A stretch of DNA of 59,462 bases from Alphaproteobacteria bacterium. GTDB lineage: Bacteria; Pseudomonadota; Alphaproteobacteria; Rs-D84. A model generated the notes under the pieces. The model saw only the letters and a list, made by a program, of their open reading frames with translations, had not been told where the DNA came from and ran no database searches. Shown here one piece after another: positions 27,140 to 36,588 of the stretch. Position 1 is the first letter of the stretch. Every line of letters begins with the position of its first letter. The position numbers were made by a program, and so were the translations under genes. The DNA lies in the NCBI GenBank assembly GCA_017615655.1, contig JAFZZS010000007.1, positions 1 to 59,462 of the forward strand, written 5' to 3'.

Positions 27140-27907
27140 ATGTTTGATTTAACATGGCTTGATTATACATATGTTGCTATATTGTTGGCATCAACAATTT
27201 GGGCGACTATACGTGGGGGAATTTATGAAACTGTCGCAACACTGTCATGGGTTGTCGCGGCGGTTACCGCACGCTTTGTATCGCCAATGTTGGATAAATT
27301 ATTTCAAGGTTGGTTTGGCGTAGAAGAATCGACGGTTGGTACACTAGTTGCGTCGTACTTTATTGTGTTCTTTGTAATTTTGTTGATAGTTGGATTCTTT
27401 AATCAAAAATTACGCGATAGAATACAGGCCAGTATGATGAGTGTCACAGATCACACATTGGGTGTAATATTTGGTATTATACGCAGTGTCGTTATCATGG
27501 GGGCTGCCTATTGGGTCGCGTTGTGGTACTTTTCTGATGCGCCACGTATGCCACGCTGGATTGAGGATGCGCGGACACGTCCAATTATGCAAATGACAGC
27601 TGTTAAGTTGGACGAATGGTTTTTCCCTGGGCCAACCAGTAAATTGTTGTTGCGTGATATTGACGGGACACGTGAATCAAGAAAAATATATGATAATTTA
27701 ATAAACCCGCGCGTTGTAGATTCTGGTAACAAGATCGGCAAGGAAACAAATGGTTCCAAACCATCACCAGCCCCGAAACAAAACGATGAAACCGGATACA
27801 AGAATTCGGAAAGGTCGGCACTGGAAAACCAACTGTTACAAATAGAAAGTGTTGCGAATGCGGTGGAAAAACATGAGAAAGAACGTGCAAAGCAGAATAA
27901 TAACTAA
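27140..27907 (+). CDS. cvpA: CvpA family membrane protein
   Basis: 255 aa. Four hydrophobic segments in the first ~140 residues (IYETVATLSWVVAAVTARFV, a LVASYFIVFFVILLIVGFF block, and VIFGIIRSVVIMGAAYWVALWYF) give the CvpA/colicin V production fold. The last ~100 residues are hydrophilic and end in a charged coiled-coil-like stretch. CvpA proteins affect envelope homeostasis; the exact role is unknown. Likely co-transcribed with the glutaredoxin-like gene. Confidence 0.88.
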   Translation: MFDLTWLDYTYVAILLASTIWATIRGGIYETVATLSWVVAAVTARFVSPMLDKLFQGWFGVEESTVGTLVASYFIVFFVILLIVGFFNQKLRDRIQASMMSVTDHTLGVIFGIIRSVVIMGAAYWVALWYFSDAPRMPRWIEDARTRPIMQMTAVKLDEWFFPGPTSKLLLRDIDGTRESRKIYDNLINPRVVDSGNKIGKETNGSKPSPAPKQNDETGYKNSERSALENQLLQIESVANAVEKHEKERAKQNNN

Positions 27908-27911
27908 AAAG

Positions 27912-27934
27912 CGGAACCAAATGGTTCCGTTTTT
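27912..27934 (+). terminator. Terminator after cvpA
   Basis: CGGAACC-AAAT-GGTTCCG then a T-run. Confidence 0.85.
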
Positions 27935-27939
27935 AATTC

Positions 27940-28015
27940 TGGTGCCGGTTATCGGACTTGAACCAATGACCTACTGATTACAAATCAGCCGCTCTACCAG
28001 CTGAGCTAAACCGGC
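27940..28015 (-). tRNA. tRNA-Thr (TGT)
   Basis: Complete cloverleaf on the minus strand, GCCGGTT acceptor, anticodon loop TTTGTAA (TGT) in stem CTGA/TCAG, encoded CCA. Confidence 0.95.
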
Positions 28016-28084
28016 GACACCGTGTAATTATACATATGCCGACCCTTAAAGCAAGCAAAAAGTTTATAATTTATAAAATAAATC

Positions 28085-28112
28085 TTGAAAATGCTGTTTG
28101 GTTGGCTAGTAT
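28085..28112 (+). promoter_or_regulatory. Promoter of the U32 gene, predicted leaderless
   Basis: TTGAAA, 16-base spacer, TAGTAT, then 7 bases to the ATG at 28120. No ribosome-binding site is seen. Confidence 0.45.
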
Positions 28113-28119
28113 TAAGCTC

Positions 28120-29364
28120 ATGATAAAATTACCTGAACTTTTGGCACCTGGTGGAACTTTGGATGCGTTCAAGACCGCAATCCTTTATGGTGCAGACGCT
28201 ATTTATGCGGGATTGCCGGGCTTTTCTATGCGTGCGCGTGCCAAAATTACTACCGAAGAGGTTAAAACTGGTATAGAACTTGCCCATGCGGCTGGTAAAA
28301 AGGTTTATTTGGCGTTTAATTTATTTGCGCATGACAATGAATTTGCAAATATGCCACGGGTATCAGAAATAATTCGTTATCTGAACCCTGATGCGCTAAT
28401 TGTTTCTGACCCAGGGGTTTTAATGTGGGTACGCGAAAATCATTCAAATATGCCAATTCATATTTCAACCCAGGCAAATATTTGTTCGGCCGCATCAGTT
28501 AAGTTTTGGCAAAAGGCTGGCGCATCCTTATGTGTCTTGGCGCGCGAAGTTTCACATAAAGAGTTTATATCGATACGCAAGGCATGTCCCGATATAAAAC
28601 TGGAAATATTTGTGCATGGTGCAATGTGTATGTCTTATTCTGGGCGTTGTCTTTTATCAAATTTTATTACAGGACGTCCTGCTAATCGCGGTGCATGCGC
28701 ACAGCTGTGCCGGTGGAAGTATGATGTGATTCTTCGCGAGTGTGAAACCGGTATAGAAATGCCGATAAGTGAAGATGAACGTGGCGCATATATTATGAAT
28801 TCTAAAGATTTATGTTTGATGCCAAGATTGGCCGAGGTATTAGAATCTGGTCCTGATTCATTAAAAATTGAAGGTCGTAATCGCAGTGAATATTATGTTG
28901 GTTCTGTTGTTCATGCGTATAGGTGCGCGATAGATGATTATGCACAAGATCCAGAACATTTTAATCCAGACAAATATATGGACATGTTAAATGTATTGGA
29001 ATCCCGTGGATATACAACCGCATTTTTTGATGGCCCGGTGCCGCCGGATGCGCATAATTATAAATCTGCACGATCATTATCTGAATACCATGCCGCTGGG
29101 GTTGTCGTTGCAAAAAGTGATACAGAAATAACGTTAGAATTACGTAACGAAATTAGGGCAGGTAATGAAATATTCCTTGTTTTGCCCAATTCTGTAAATA
29201 ATGTGAATATAAAATTACCCCGAATCATAGATGCGAAAACACGTCATGATTTGCCGAAGCTATCTGCGGGGCAAAATAATGCAATAATAATTCCGCGTGC
29301 CTGGGTTACGAATGATACTTGGGATAAAATATCACCTTTGGTGTTGGCATATAAACATAAATAG
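28120..29364 (+). CDS. trhP: U32 family protein, tRNA hydroxylation protein TrhP-like
   Basis: 414 aa from the ATG at 28120; an upstream in-frame ATG (28036) adds a non-conserved tail. The family signature is clear: FVHGAMCMSYSGRCLLS, then the Cys pair GACAQLC, and SLKIEGRNRS. The opening PELLAPGGTLDAFKTAI is typical of YegQ/TrhP. TrhP takes part in prephenate-dependent 5-hydroxyuridine formation at tRNA position 34; RlhA-type rRNA hydroxylation is the alternative, but length and motifs favour TrhP. Single gene after tRNA-Thr, on the other strand. Confidence 0.87.
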   Translation: MIKLPELLAPGGTLDAFKTAILYGADAIYAGLPGFSMRARAKITTEEVKTGIELAHAAGKKVYLAFNLFAHDNEFANMPRVSEIIRYLNPDALIVSDPGVLMWVRENHSNMPIHISTQANICSAASVKFWQKAGASLCVLAREVSHKEFISIRKACPDIKLEIFVHGAMCMSYSGRCLLSNFITGRPANRGACAQLCRWKYDVILRECETGIEMPISEDERGAYIMNSKDLCLMPRLAEVLESGPDSLKIEGRNRSEYYVGSVVHAYRCAIDDYAQDPEHFNPDKYMDMLNVLESRGYTTAFFDGPVPPDAHNYKSARSLSEYHAAGVVVAKSDTEITLELRNEIRAGNEIFLVLPNSVNNVNIKLPRIIDAKTRHDLPKLSAGQNNAIIIPRAWVTNDTWDKISPLVLAYKHK

Positions 29365-29371
29365 TTAAAAA

Positions 29372-29917
29372 TTATTTATGATGCTGGCGCATAATGTATT
29401 TGTTGTAAAGTTTGCCGAAAAACGCAGGATCATTTTCCAACTTGTTTATATCTGCTTCGGTTGCGGTCGCGTTAACCCAATCATAAAAATTTCGCCCCCT
29501 TTTAATAGGTGGACAATGTTTAAGAACCAATGTTGTTTCAGTTAAATTTTGGGTTTCATCAGATTTTGCGCGACTAATTTCAAGTTCCAAATTCGTGATT
29601 GCGCTATTAACTTTTTCACTAAAGTCACCTTCGATTGGTTCAAGGACATCTTTATTGTCGGAAAGCATGGTGTTTTTTGCCACAATTCCCTTGTGTGTAT
29701 TAAATAACTTGGTCAGGAACGATATTGCCGGTGCATCTTGGTTTTGGGCGTGCAATGACATAATTTCGCGCAGGACGCTGATAGCGTTAAATTGCGATTG
29801 ACCGCGTGGGTTCCCTTTGGATTGATATGCCTGAACCAACGTGTTGTAAAGATTCATGTACGCTTTGGATAGACGAGCTTGTAATTCTTTTGATATTTTT
29901 TTCTGTTCTTGTTTCAT
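29372..29917 (-). CDS. Hypothetical protein, 181 aa
   Basis: Start at 29917 is supported by GGGGTG 4 bases upstream; a longer frame from 30001 would begin with no ribosome-binding site. Mostly helical and polar: MKQEQKKISKELQARLSKAY, a middle region with SLHAQNQDAPAISFL, and a C-terminal FYDWVNATATEADINKL. No signal peptide or membrane helix. I do not recognise the family. Convergent with the U32 gene. Confidence 0.65.
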   Translation of the reverse strand: MKQEQKKISKELQARLSKAYMNLYNTLVQAYQSKGNPRGQSQFNAISVLREIMSLHAQNQDAPAISFLTKLFNTHKGIVAKNTMLSDNKDVLEPIEGDFSEKVNSAITNLELEISRAKSDETQNLTETTLVLKHCPPIKRGRNFYDWVNATATEADINKLENDPAFFGKLYNKYIMRQHHK

Positions 29918-30132
29918 TTTACACCCCATATAACGACACACTAATATAATAGTACAAATAAAAAATTTTTCAATTGTTATATTAAAATCTGCTTTTGACA
30001 TAATAGGAATATTATGTCATTATGTTAAGGTCATATTCCTAAAAACACTATTAATCATAGACGGGGTGGAATATGGTACCAGTCTTGCCAATAATGGGGG
30101 TTGGTGATTAATTAACAACAAAGGATTATACA

Positions 30133-31137
30133 ATGAAAAAAATTCTAAGCTTTGCGGTCGCAGCAGCGGCATTAACGACATCTGCGGTCGCAGCACAGAA
30201 CATGGAAAACCCATTGTTCTTGCCATCTGGCGGTGAAGTGTATTCCAAAACATCGTTCGGATTAATGTTAAAAATTACTGATTCTACCGATAGTCAGGTA
30301 TTGCGCGACCATGATGGTGCCACAGAATTTCCAATCTGGCGTCCAGTCCAAGAATTAGGTCTTGGTATAACAGATCGCTGGGCGGTTAATGGGGTTGTAG
30401 GATATACCTATGACGTTGATATCGACCGCAAGGGCTTTCATCTTGGTCGTTTAGGGACAACCTATCGGATTTTTGACGATATGCACAGTTTTATATGGGA
30501 TGTATACGGCGACTTGCATATGGGTGGAATTGAAAAGATGAAAGGTTCACTGGGTCCGTCACCGGTAGATCCATCGAAATATGTATTTAACTATGATAAT
30601 TATTCCAATGGACGTTGGGGAATGCATGTTGGAACAAAATTTGGTAAAACCTGGGAACGTTTAACCACAAGTGCATTTGTTGAAGTTTTGCGTACATGGG
30701 GCAATCATAATAATGAAATTGATGTTTCTGCACTTGGATTGCCGGGCATTCCTGACAAAATGTCGGTTGATATTAAATCCACTTGGGAAGTCAATGCTGG
30801 TGCAAACATATTTTATCAGATGACAGATCGTTGGTCAGGTGGATTGACGTTTAACTATAAATACCACGCAACAAATGGTTTGGAAGGTATTCATACAGAC
30901 ATCTCGGCCGCACCGGCCCCAGTTCAAGCGGGTCTTAAGCATATGTTGGATGAGTACAAGGATATGGAAGACCACTTTAACGAATATGCGTTGATGTTGA
31001 CGTTGGCATATCAATTCCGTGATGGTATGCAGGTTGCATGGTATATCGAAGATACACTTGATACTGCGGCACGTTTGTCAGCAAATACCACGGATTTAAA
31101 AGTTGAGACAGGTTTCCGTCTGAATCTTAAATTTTAA
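30133..31137 (+). CDS. Outer-membrane beta-barrel protein
   Basis: 334 aa, ribosome-binding site AAAGGA, signal peptide MKKILSFAVAAAALTTSAVAA. The mature protein has regular amphipathic strands with aromatic girdles (LGLGITDRWAVNGVVGYTYD, SGGLTFNYKYHATNG, ALMLTLAYQF) and ends in ETGFRLNLKF with a C-terminal Phe. Its layout, with matching strand pairs describing a 'normal' and 'disturbed' barrel, recalls MetA-pathway/OmpW-like small porins, but I cannot name the family. Own terminator. Confidence 0.78.
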   Translation: MKKILSFAVAAAALTTSAVAAQNMENPLFLPSGGEVYSKTSFGLMLKITDSTDSQVLRDHDGATEFPIWRPVQELGLGITDRWAVNGVVGYTYDVDIDRKGFHLGRLGTTYRIFDDMHSFIWDVYGDLHMGGIEKMKGSLGPSPVDPSKYVFNYDNYSNGRWGMHVGTKFGKTWERLTTSAFVEVLRTWGNHNNEIDVSALGLPGIPDKMSVDIKSTWEVNAGANIFYQMTDRWSGGLTFNYKYHATNGLEGIHTDISAAPAPVQAGLKHMLDEYKDMEDHFNEYALMLTLAYQFRDGMQVAWYIEDTLDTAARLSANTTDLKVETGFRLNLKF

Positions 31138-31159
31138 TCTGACATGAATTACAAAAAAG

Positions 31160-31185
31160 CAGGTCCGATTGGACCTGTTTTTTTT
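31160..31185 (+). terminator. Terminator after the 30133 barrel gene
   Basis: CAGGTCC-GATT-GGACCTG followed by eight T. Confidence 0.9.
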
Positions 31186-31222
31186 GTTTTGTATTAAAAC
31201 ACTTTTTTTAAGACCTTTTTTG

Positions 31223-31231
31223 TGATATAAT
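31223..31231 (+). promoter_or_regulatory. Extended -10 promoter, TGATATAAT
   Basis: TGTGATATAAT, identical to the 17019 and 45730 sites. Leader of about 20 bases to the ATG at 31258. Confidence 0.5.
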
Positions 31232-31257
31232 GTTCCCATAAAGGTAGTCAAGAGAGA

Positions 31258-32391
31258 ATGAGAAAAGTCAGTATATCTGCCGCTTTGATAAGTTTATGCG
31301 CATTTGCACCGTTGGGGGCGGGTGCCGTGTATCCGGTTTATCAAAATTATCAGGGCACGCAAAATGTCCCTCTTTATCAACAGCAATATCAACAGCAGTA
31401 TCAGGGTAACTATACACCAGGTGTGGTGCAGTTACCCGCGACTAACAGTACAATATTAACGGTTAATTCGGCCGTTGCAACCGCGCCAACGCGTGTAACA
31501 GGTGCGTTGCCCCAGGTTGGTTCTGCGGCAACCGCGGCAGGACGTCGTTATTATCAGCCAGCTGATTACGACAGGTTGGCGGACAGCGGTTTGTATGTTG
31601 GTCTTTCGGCGGCGTATACAGCAAGTATCACCGGGTCTATAAGTTCGGATTACACCGGTGAAAAGGATGCATATGTTGTTCCTGGTGCATTTGCGGCGGC
31701 TGACTATGAGACAGATACTATGATTCCGCTTCAAGTTTCGGTTGGTGCGTCAATAAACAATGATTTGCGTATAGATTTTTCATATACTCGTTATTCTGGA
31801 CTTAGCTATCCAAATAATGTGTTTACCGCTGATTACACCGGTAAAGCTAATGTTCCCGCTTCGGTCGAAGGTGGTGCAATTACGGCAAATACGACCATGT
31901 TGAATTTATATTATAATCTGGATTCTTATACCGGATATTTGGCGGGCGGCTCGTTACGTCCATATTTCGGTGTAGGTGTCGGAATTTCGTTAAATACTAT
32001 ATCTGACTATGTTGTGTACGATGGTACATATTATACAATTGTTGAAGATTTAAACGATACCATTGGTAATATGGGTGTGTTGACAGGTATATCTGATGTG
32101 TACGCATACCATAATGGCGGAACGAATGAACAATTGGCGTTCATGGTCGAAGGCGGTATAACTACGGATTTAGGTGGCGGTATAAAAATGGATTTCTTTG
32201 CCAGATATTCAAATTTAGGCAAGGTCAAAACATCGGGCAGTATCGTATTGTCGCAGACAGAATGGTTATCTGATGGTTATGGTCAGGAAGTGCAAGCCGA
32301 TTATGACAGTGTTTTTCATTACACCAATTGGTACGAGAGTGGCCGGTTATCAATGGTTGATGTTGGTGCGCGCCTAAGGTTGCAGTTCTAG
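31258..32391 (+). CDS. Outer-membrane beta-barrel protein with Gln/Tyr-rich N-terminus
   Basis: 377 aa, signal peptide MRKVSISAALISLCAFAPLGAGA. Residues about 25-60 are a Gln/Tyr tract (LYQQQYQQQYQGNY), then a barrel with strands such as SGLYVGLSAAYTASI, LRIDFSYTRYSGL, LRPYFGVGVGISLN and the C-terminal VDVGARLRLQF. The strand pattern resembles OmpA/opacity-like 8-strand surface proteins. Its N-terminal VYPVYQ resembles VPVYYQ in the 17037 protein, which may reflect common ancestry. Followed 34 bp later by a secreted protein gene, probably the same operon. Confidence 0.78.
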   Translation: MRKVSISAALISLCAFAPLGAGAVYPVYQNYQGTQNVPLYQQQYQQQYQGNYTPGVVQLPATNSTILTVNSAVATAPTRVTGALPQVGSAATAAGRRYYQPADYDRLADSGLYVGLSAAYTASITGSISSDYTGEKDAYVVPGAFAAADYETDTMIPLQVSVGASINNDLRIDFSYTRYSGLSYPNNVFTADYTGKANVPASVEGGAITANTTMLNLYYNLDSYTGYLAGGSLRPYFGVGVGISLNTISDYVVYDGTYYTIVEDLNDTIGNMGVLTGISDVYAYHNGGTNEQLAFMVEGGITTDLGGGIKMDFFARYSNLGKVKTSGSIVLSQTEWLSDGYGQEVQADYDSVFHYTNWYESGRLSMVDVGARLRLQF

Positions 32392-32425
32392 TTCCGGTTT
32401 CGTTAAAACAATTAGGAAAACGCGG

Positions 32426-34072
32426 ATGAAAAAAGGTTTTTGTTCTTTGTTGGCGATGATTGTCGCGGTTGGTGATGCCGCGGCCGGTATCCGTGTTGGA
32501 AATTTGTCGCGAAATTATGCCGGTTCATATAAAAATACCAGTGCACTTGAACAACAGTACTATAATTCAGTAGCGGTTGAAGAAGACAGACCTGTGGATA
32601 TTTCCTTGCCCGTGCCGGTGGCGGATGCTGAACTGGCCGAACAAGTAAAGCGTGGTGATGCAAATGCGCGCACTGATATGAATTCTCTTAATAAGTGTGC
32701 TCAAATTTATCCCGAGGGGGAATTTATTTGGGACAAGCCAACAATAGGGCGTAATGCCGGAGGCGCGCCAACCTGCGTCGCAGTTGTTGAAATGCGCGCA
32801 ATTGGTGTAAATGGCTCATTAGAATATACTACTGTTGCACGTGGAAAACTTGCGGCGGGTGATTCTGTTCGGTGCAACATATCATATTTCCCATCTACTA
32901 CATACTTGCCGGATATATCTAAGGTCGTTTTCCCTGCGGATAACAAGCCAACGCGTGAAGAAGTTATCAGCGTCATGAACGAAGAGCAAAAGAGCAAAGC
33001 GGGATTAAAAATCGCTGCTGCGGCATTGATTGGTGGGATTGGTGGAAATCTAGTTGGTAAATCGGCGCCAAACGAAGATAAATTGCTTGGCGCAAATCCA
33101 GAGAAATTAAAGACTACTGCAGCTGGGGCGGCAGCTGGGGCAGCGTTGATGGCGGCAAGTGCATATTCCGGTAAAGTCGCAGGTGATGTTATATTGCATA
33201 CTGGTGTTAATGCGGCGGCTGGTGGTGTAATTGGAAATATGGCGCAATCAGGTGATGATGTGTTACGCGTTGAAAAATGTGTGTACCAAAATACAGAAAC
33301 GACGTGTTTGTGGGGAAATTTGACCACTACTGAACAGTTAGTCGAAGGTCAGGTCTATTCGAATGTAAACGGCAGCGATGTTTTTGTGTGTACACAAAAC
33401 AATGGGGAAACTACCTGTAAAAAGCAGAATAATTTAGTCGTCAGAAAAGTTGCAGGTGAAATCGTTGGTAAATATAGAATAGCCGGTGATGTACCTGCGG
33501 ATATCAAAAGATACCATTTTGATGCACGTGGCGATATAGAAGGAAATAATGGAGACGGTTATTATTATTTCGAAGCCGAGGCAGAAAAACGTTCCGGATT
33601 ACCCATTCCGGCGGTAATTGTCGGGTTCCAAGATGGTGCCTTTGGAACCAAGACTGATACGTGGAACTTATGGCAAGCGGCGAACAAAAGGACAGCGACA
33701 ATCTGTAGACGTGATTCATCTGGGAATCCAACTGAGTGTAATTTGAAGAAAGCTGCAAAGGTCGAAGGGGAAGAAGGTGTACCGTATACAGTTGAAGATT
33801 TTACACCATTAAAAGTAAGCGCCGAAGATGGCAATGTTATAGATTTTTCAAACAAAGCACGTCTTGGTGCAACGGTCAAGGGTGCCGGTGTTGGTGCCGC
33901 GATGGGGGCTTTTTCTGGGTACCAGGGTGCACAAAGTGATATCGAAGATCGTCTTAATCAGGCAACACGCGAATATAACGATTCTTTAGAGAAGTTCTAT
34001 TGTGGGACGGGTAAAAAATTCCTTAGTTTCTATAACGATGACGCTATAATTCCGACGATGAATAACAAATAG
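32426..34072 (+). CDS. Secreted glycine-zipper protein, 548 aa
   Basis: Signal peptide MKKGFCSLLAMIVAVGDAAA, ribosome-binding site AGGAAAA. Residues about 190-275 contain Ala/Gly-rich stretches (LIGGIGGNLVGKS, AAGAAAGAALMAASAYSG, AAAGGVIGNMA) and a similar one near the C-terminus (GAGVGAAMGAFSGYQGA). Such glycine zippers insert in or line membranes in Slp- and OmpA-type lipoproteins, but this is not a lipoprotein. A few Cys pairs (CVYQNTETTC, CTQNNGETTC) lie between. No enzyme motif. Probably an envelope-associated protein encoded with the barrel upstream. Confidence 0.7.
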   Translation: MKKGFCSLLAMIVAVGDAAAGIRVGNLSRNYAGSYKNTSALEQQYYNSVAVEEDRPVDISLPVPVADAELAEQVKRGDANARTDMNSLNKCAQIYPEGEFIWDKPTIGRNAGGAPTCVAVVEMRAIGVNGSLEYTTVARGKLAAGDSVRCNISYFPSTTYLPDISKVVFPADNKPTREEVISVMNEEQKSKAGLKIAAAALIGGIGGNLVGKSAPNEDKLLGANPEKLKTTAAGAAAGAALMAASAYSGKVAGDVILHTGVNAAAGGVIGNMAQSGDDVLRVEKCVYQNTETTCLWGNLTTTEQLVEGQVYSNVNGSDVFVCTQNNGETTCKKQNNLVVRKVAGEIVGKYRIAGDVPADIKRYHFDARGDIEGNNGDGYYYFEAEAEKRSGLPIPAVIVGFQDGAFGTKTDTWNLWQAANKRTATICRRDSSGNPTECNLKKAAKVEGEEGVPYTVEDFTPLKVSAEDGNVIDFSNKARLGATVKGAGVGAAMGAFSGYQGAQSDIEDRLNQATREYNDSLEKFYCGTGKKFLSFYNDDAIIPTMNNK

Positions 34073-34082
34073 GGGTTAAATA

Positions 34083-34112
34083 AAAACGGGCAAACAAATG
34101 CCCGTTTTTTAT
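34083..34112. terminator. Bidirectional terminator
   Basis: AAAACGGGC-AAACAAAT-GCCCGTTTT with T-runs on both strands, between the convergent glycine-zipper gene and GlyRS. Confidence 0.88.
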
Positions 34113-34119
34113 ATTTTTT

Positions 34120-35493
34120 TTATTTAATTGTACCAGTAGATATAATTTCTTTGACGCAATTTGGTACATCAGCAATTGGAACGCGTTTTTGTTCCATTGT
34201 GTCGCGATAGCGCAATGTAACCATATTATCTTCCAAAGTTTGATGGTCAACGGTTATGCATACCGGTGTCCCGATTTCGTCATGTCTGCGATAATTTTTT
34301 CCAATATTCCCAGAATTTTCTAATTCAATACGTCCAATACCGAGGTTACGCAAATCATTTTCAATATTTTCGGCGATGCCGACCAATTCGGGAACATTAC
34401 GCGCCAGTGGTATAACCGCGGCTTTGACCGGGGCCAAGGCAGGTTTTAATTTTAAAACAGTACGAGTTTTGCCATCGCCAAGGTCCTCTTCGGTATAAGC
34501 TTCAATCATTAATGCCATCATCGCACGATTGACGCCCATGGCGGTCTCAATCACATATGGAATAAAACTTTCACCAGTTTGTGGGTCGGAATACGCCAGT
34601 TTTATAGTGCTGTCGGCATTTTCCATAACATGTGCTGCAATTTTAAATTCATTTTGCGATTTAGTATGTGAACCCAAATCAAAGTCCTGGCGATTGTGGA
34701 CGCCTTCGACTTCGTCAAACCCATCTGGAAATTCGTATTCAATATCACCCGCCGCCTTGGCATAATGTGCCAATTTCTCATGTGGTGTAAAGCGTAGTTT
34801 ATTCGCCGGTATTCCAAGGACATTTGTCCACCATGCAATGCGTTGATCACGCCAAATTGCAAAATATTTTTCATCTTCGCCCGGTCGAACAAAATATTGC
34901 ATTTCAGCCTGTTCAAATTCACGCATACGGAATACGAAACCACGTGGTGAAATTTCATTACGAAATGCCTTGCCAATTTGGGCAATTCCAAATGGCAATT
35001 TATGTGGTGTTGCATCAAGAACATTTTTAAAATTGATATATGTTGTTGTCGCGGTTTCTGGACGCAGGTACGCATTTACTTCGCCATTTGCAACCGCACC
35101 GATGGAAAGCCCCATCATCAGTTGATATTCGCGTGGTGGCATTAAATCTGTTGAACCGCAATTATCGCATTTGGTTTGATCACGCATTTTATCTTGGCGC
35201 ATACGGGCACCACATTTTTTGCATTCAACCAGTGGATCTGAAAAGCCACCTTCGTGTCCGGAATATTTCCACATTAAACGATTGCCAATCAAAGAAGCAT
35301 CCAAACCTTCGATGTCATTGCGTGAATAAATCATAGAATTCCACCATGCATTACGGATATTCTTCATTAACTCAACACCATACGGACCATAATCGTATGT
35401 TCCACCCAGACCCCCATAAATCTCGGACCCAGTAAATATAAATCCGCGTCTTTTACATAGTGCAACAATATCATTTACATTTTTTGCCGGCAT
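34120..35493 (-). CDS. glyQS: Glycyl-tRNA synthetase, homodimeric (alpha2) type
   Basis: 457 aa class II aaRS, start at 35493 with GAGGT 7 bases upstream; longer upstream frames lack support. Motif 1 region YDYGPYGVELMKNI, a zinc-type CxxC pair (CKKCG and CDNCG), motif 2 FRNEISPRGFVFRMREFEQAE, and motif 3 ETAMGVNRAMM identify the alpha2 type found in Gram-positives, archaea and eukaryotes. Most Proteobacteria carry the unrelated alpha2-beta2 GlyQ/GlyS enzyme, so this type is out of place and probably acquired. Neighbours: ferredoxin upstream, glycine-zipper gene convergent. Confidence 0.95.
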   Translation of the reverse strand: MPAKNVNDIVALCKRRGFIFTGSEIYGGLGGTYDYGPYGVELMKNIRNAWWNSMIYSRNDIEGLDASLIGNRLMWKYSGHEGGFSDPLVECKKCGARMRQDKMRDQTKCDNCGSTDLMPPREYQLMMGLSIGAVANGEVNAYLRPETATTTYINFKNVLDATPHKLPFGIAQIGKAFRNEISPRGFVFRMREFEQAEMQYFVRPGEDEKYFAIWRDQRIAWWTNVLGIPANKLRFTPHEKLAHYAKAAGDIEYEFPDGFDEVEGVHNRQDFDLGSHTKSQNEFKIAAHVMENADSTIKLAYSDPQTGESFIPYVIETAMGVNRAMMALMIEAYTEEDLGDGKTRTVLKLKPALAPVKAAVIPLARNVPELVGIAENIENDLRNLGIGRIELENSGNIGKNYRRHDEIGTPVCITVDHQTLEDNMVTLRYRDTMEQKRVPIADVPNCVKEIISTGTIK

Positions 35494-35567
35494 AATCAAA
35501 CCTCTGTGTTTATAATTGCAAGTATAAGTATTATATTTTATTCCGCATTTTGCAATAATTTTTGCGA

Positions 35568-35592
35568 TAAAAATAGGGGGCAACGCCCCCCA
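35568..35592 (-). terminator. Terminator after ferredoxin
   Basis: On the minus strand, GGGGGC-GTT-GCCCCC followed by TATTTTT. It separates ferredoxin from glyQS. Confidence 0.75.
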
Positions 35593-35608
35593 CCAAATAC
35601 ACCAGTAT

Positions 35609-35791
35609 TTATTTCTGTTCTGGTTCAATTGCACTAACTGGACAAATGGACGCACATGTTCCACAAGACACACATTTTGTTGGGTCAATAACACATTTAC
35701 CGTCCTGAGCCGCAGAAATTGCCATCATCGGACACGCCGCCATACAAGAATGACACCCAATACATTTACTAGAATCTATTTTATAAGACAT
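35609..35791 (-). CDS. Ferredoxin, 2[4Fe-4S]
   Basis: 60 aa. Two cluster motifs: CIGCHSCMAACP and CVSCGTCASICP, each CX2CX2CX3CP. This is the clostridial-type bacterial ferredoxin that carries electrons at low potential, for example to radical-SAM or pyruvate:ferredoxin enzymes. Excellent ribosome-binding site (AAAGGATG). No partner oxidoreductase in the window; NrdG and HemW need a reductant of this kind. Lies 13 bp downstream of the BI-1 gene, so it may share its transcript. Confidence 0.94.
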   Translation of the reverse strand: MSYKIDSSKCIGCHSCMAACPMMAISAAQDGKCVIDPTKCVSCGTCASICPVSAIEPEQK

Positions 35792-35804
35792 TTTTTACAT
35801 CCTT

Positions 35805-36509
35805 TTAATTTCTATTTAATAACCCAAGCAGATACTGGAACATTGCAATGAATGAAATATACAAATGCAGTGCACCCAAAACCGCCAGTTGATCTTTTTG
35901 ATAATCATCACCAAGTACCGCGTATGAACGTTTCAATGTTTGCATATCATATGCGGTAAACAGTGCGAATATTAATACACCGATTGCACAAACTATCGTA
36001 GAAAATGTGCCACCCAATGTCCAAATCATAGATACGATACCAACTAAAATTAAACCTATCATACCCATCATAAGAAATACGCCCAGGAACGACAAATCTT
36101 TTGCGGTTTTATACCCAAATGCCGCCATAAATCCGAACATTAACGCAGCGATTACAAACGCCCACACAATAGACGCAGGATTTACCGCCAATCCACCCCA
36201 AATAAGTGGTGTCAGCCCAAGCCCGATTGTTATCGCATAAATGAAAAGTAATATTGCCGCCACCGCAGGTCGCATTGAAAACGCCCGCGCCTGTGCCCAA
36301 ATAGAAAATATTAATCCACCAAATATTATGATATAAAAGAATGGCGTCATACCACCGTTTGATACCAGCAACCTGATGCCACCAAGATATATGGTTATAA
36401 ATGACGTAACGGCTGTAACCGCCACCGCACCGAACATTAATGCGAATATTTTCTTAAGGTATAAATCAATTTCGCCATTAGATTTACGCGTCTGTATTTT
36501 TGTTGACAT
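35805..36509 (-). CDS. Bax inhibitor-1 / YbhL-like membrane protein
   Basis: 234 aa with seven hydrophobic segments. The conserved features are a Gly/Phe-rich first helix, an FTAYDMQTLK motif and the acidic ALHLYISFIAMFQYLLGLL end, as in the BI-1 (UPF0005) family. Members leak calcium or act in membrane quality control; in bacteria the role is unclear. Strong ribosome-binding site (AAGGAGAAAAG). Divergent from the 36589 gene. Confidence 0.9.
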   Translation of the reverse strand: MSTKIQTRKSNGEIDLYLKKIFALMFGAVAVTAVTSFITIYLGGIRLLVSNGGMTPFFYIIIFGGLIFSIWAQARAFSMRPAVAAILLFIYAITIGLGLTPLIWGGLAVNPASIVWAFVIAALMFGFMAAFGYKTAKDLSFLGVFLMMGMIGLILVGIVSMIWTLGGTFSTIVCAIGVLIFALFTAYDMQTLKRSYAVLGDDYQKDQLAVLGALHLYISFIAMFQYLLGLLNRN

Positions 36510-36588
36510 AACTTTTCTCCTTGTTATTTACAGAATATATAATACAATGTTTATATAAATTCAAGAAGTAAACAAAAGGAGAATTGAA

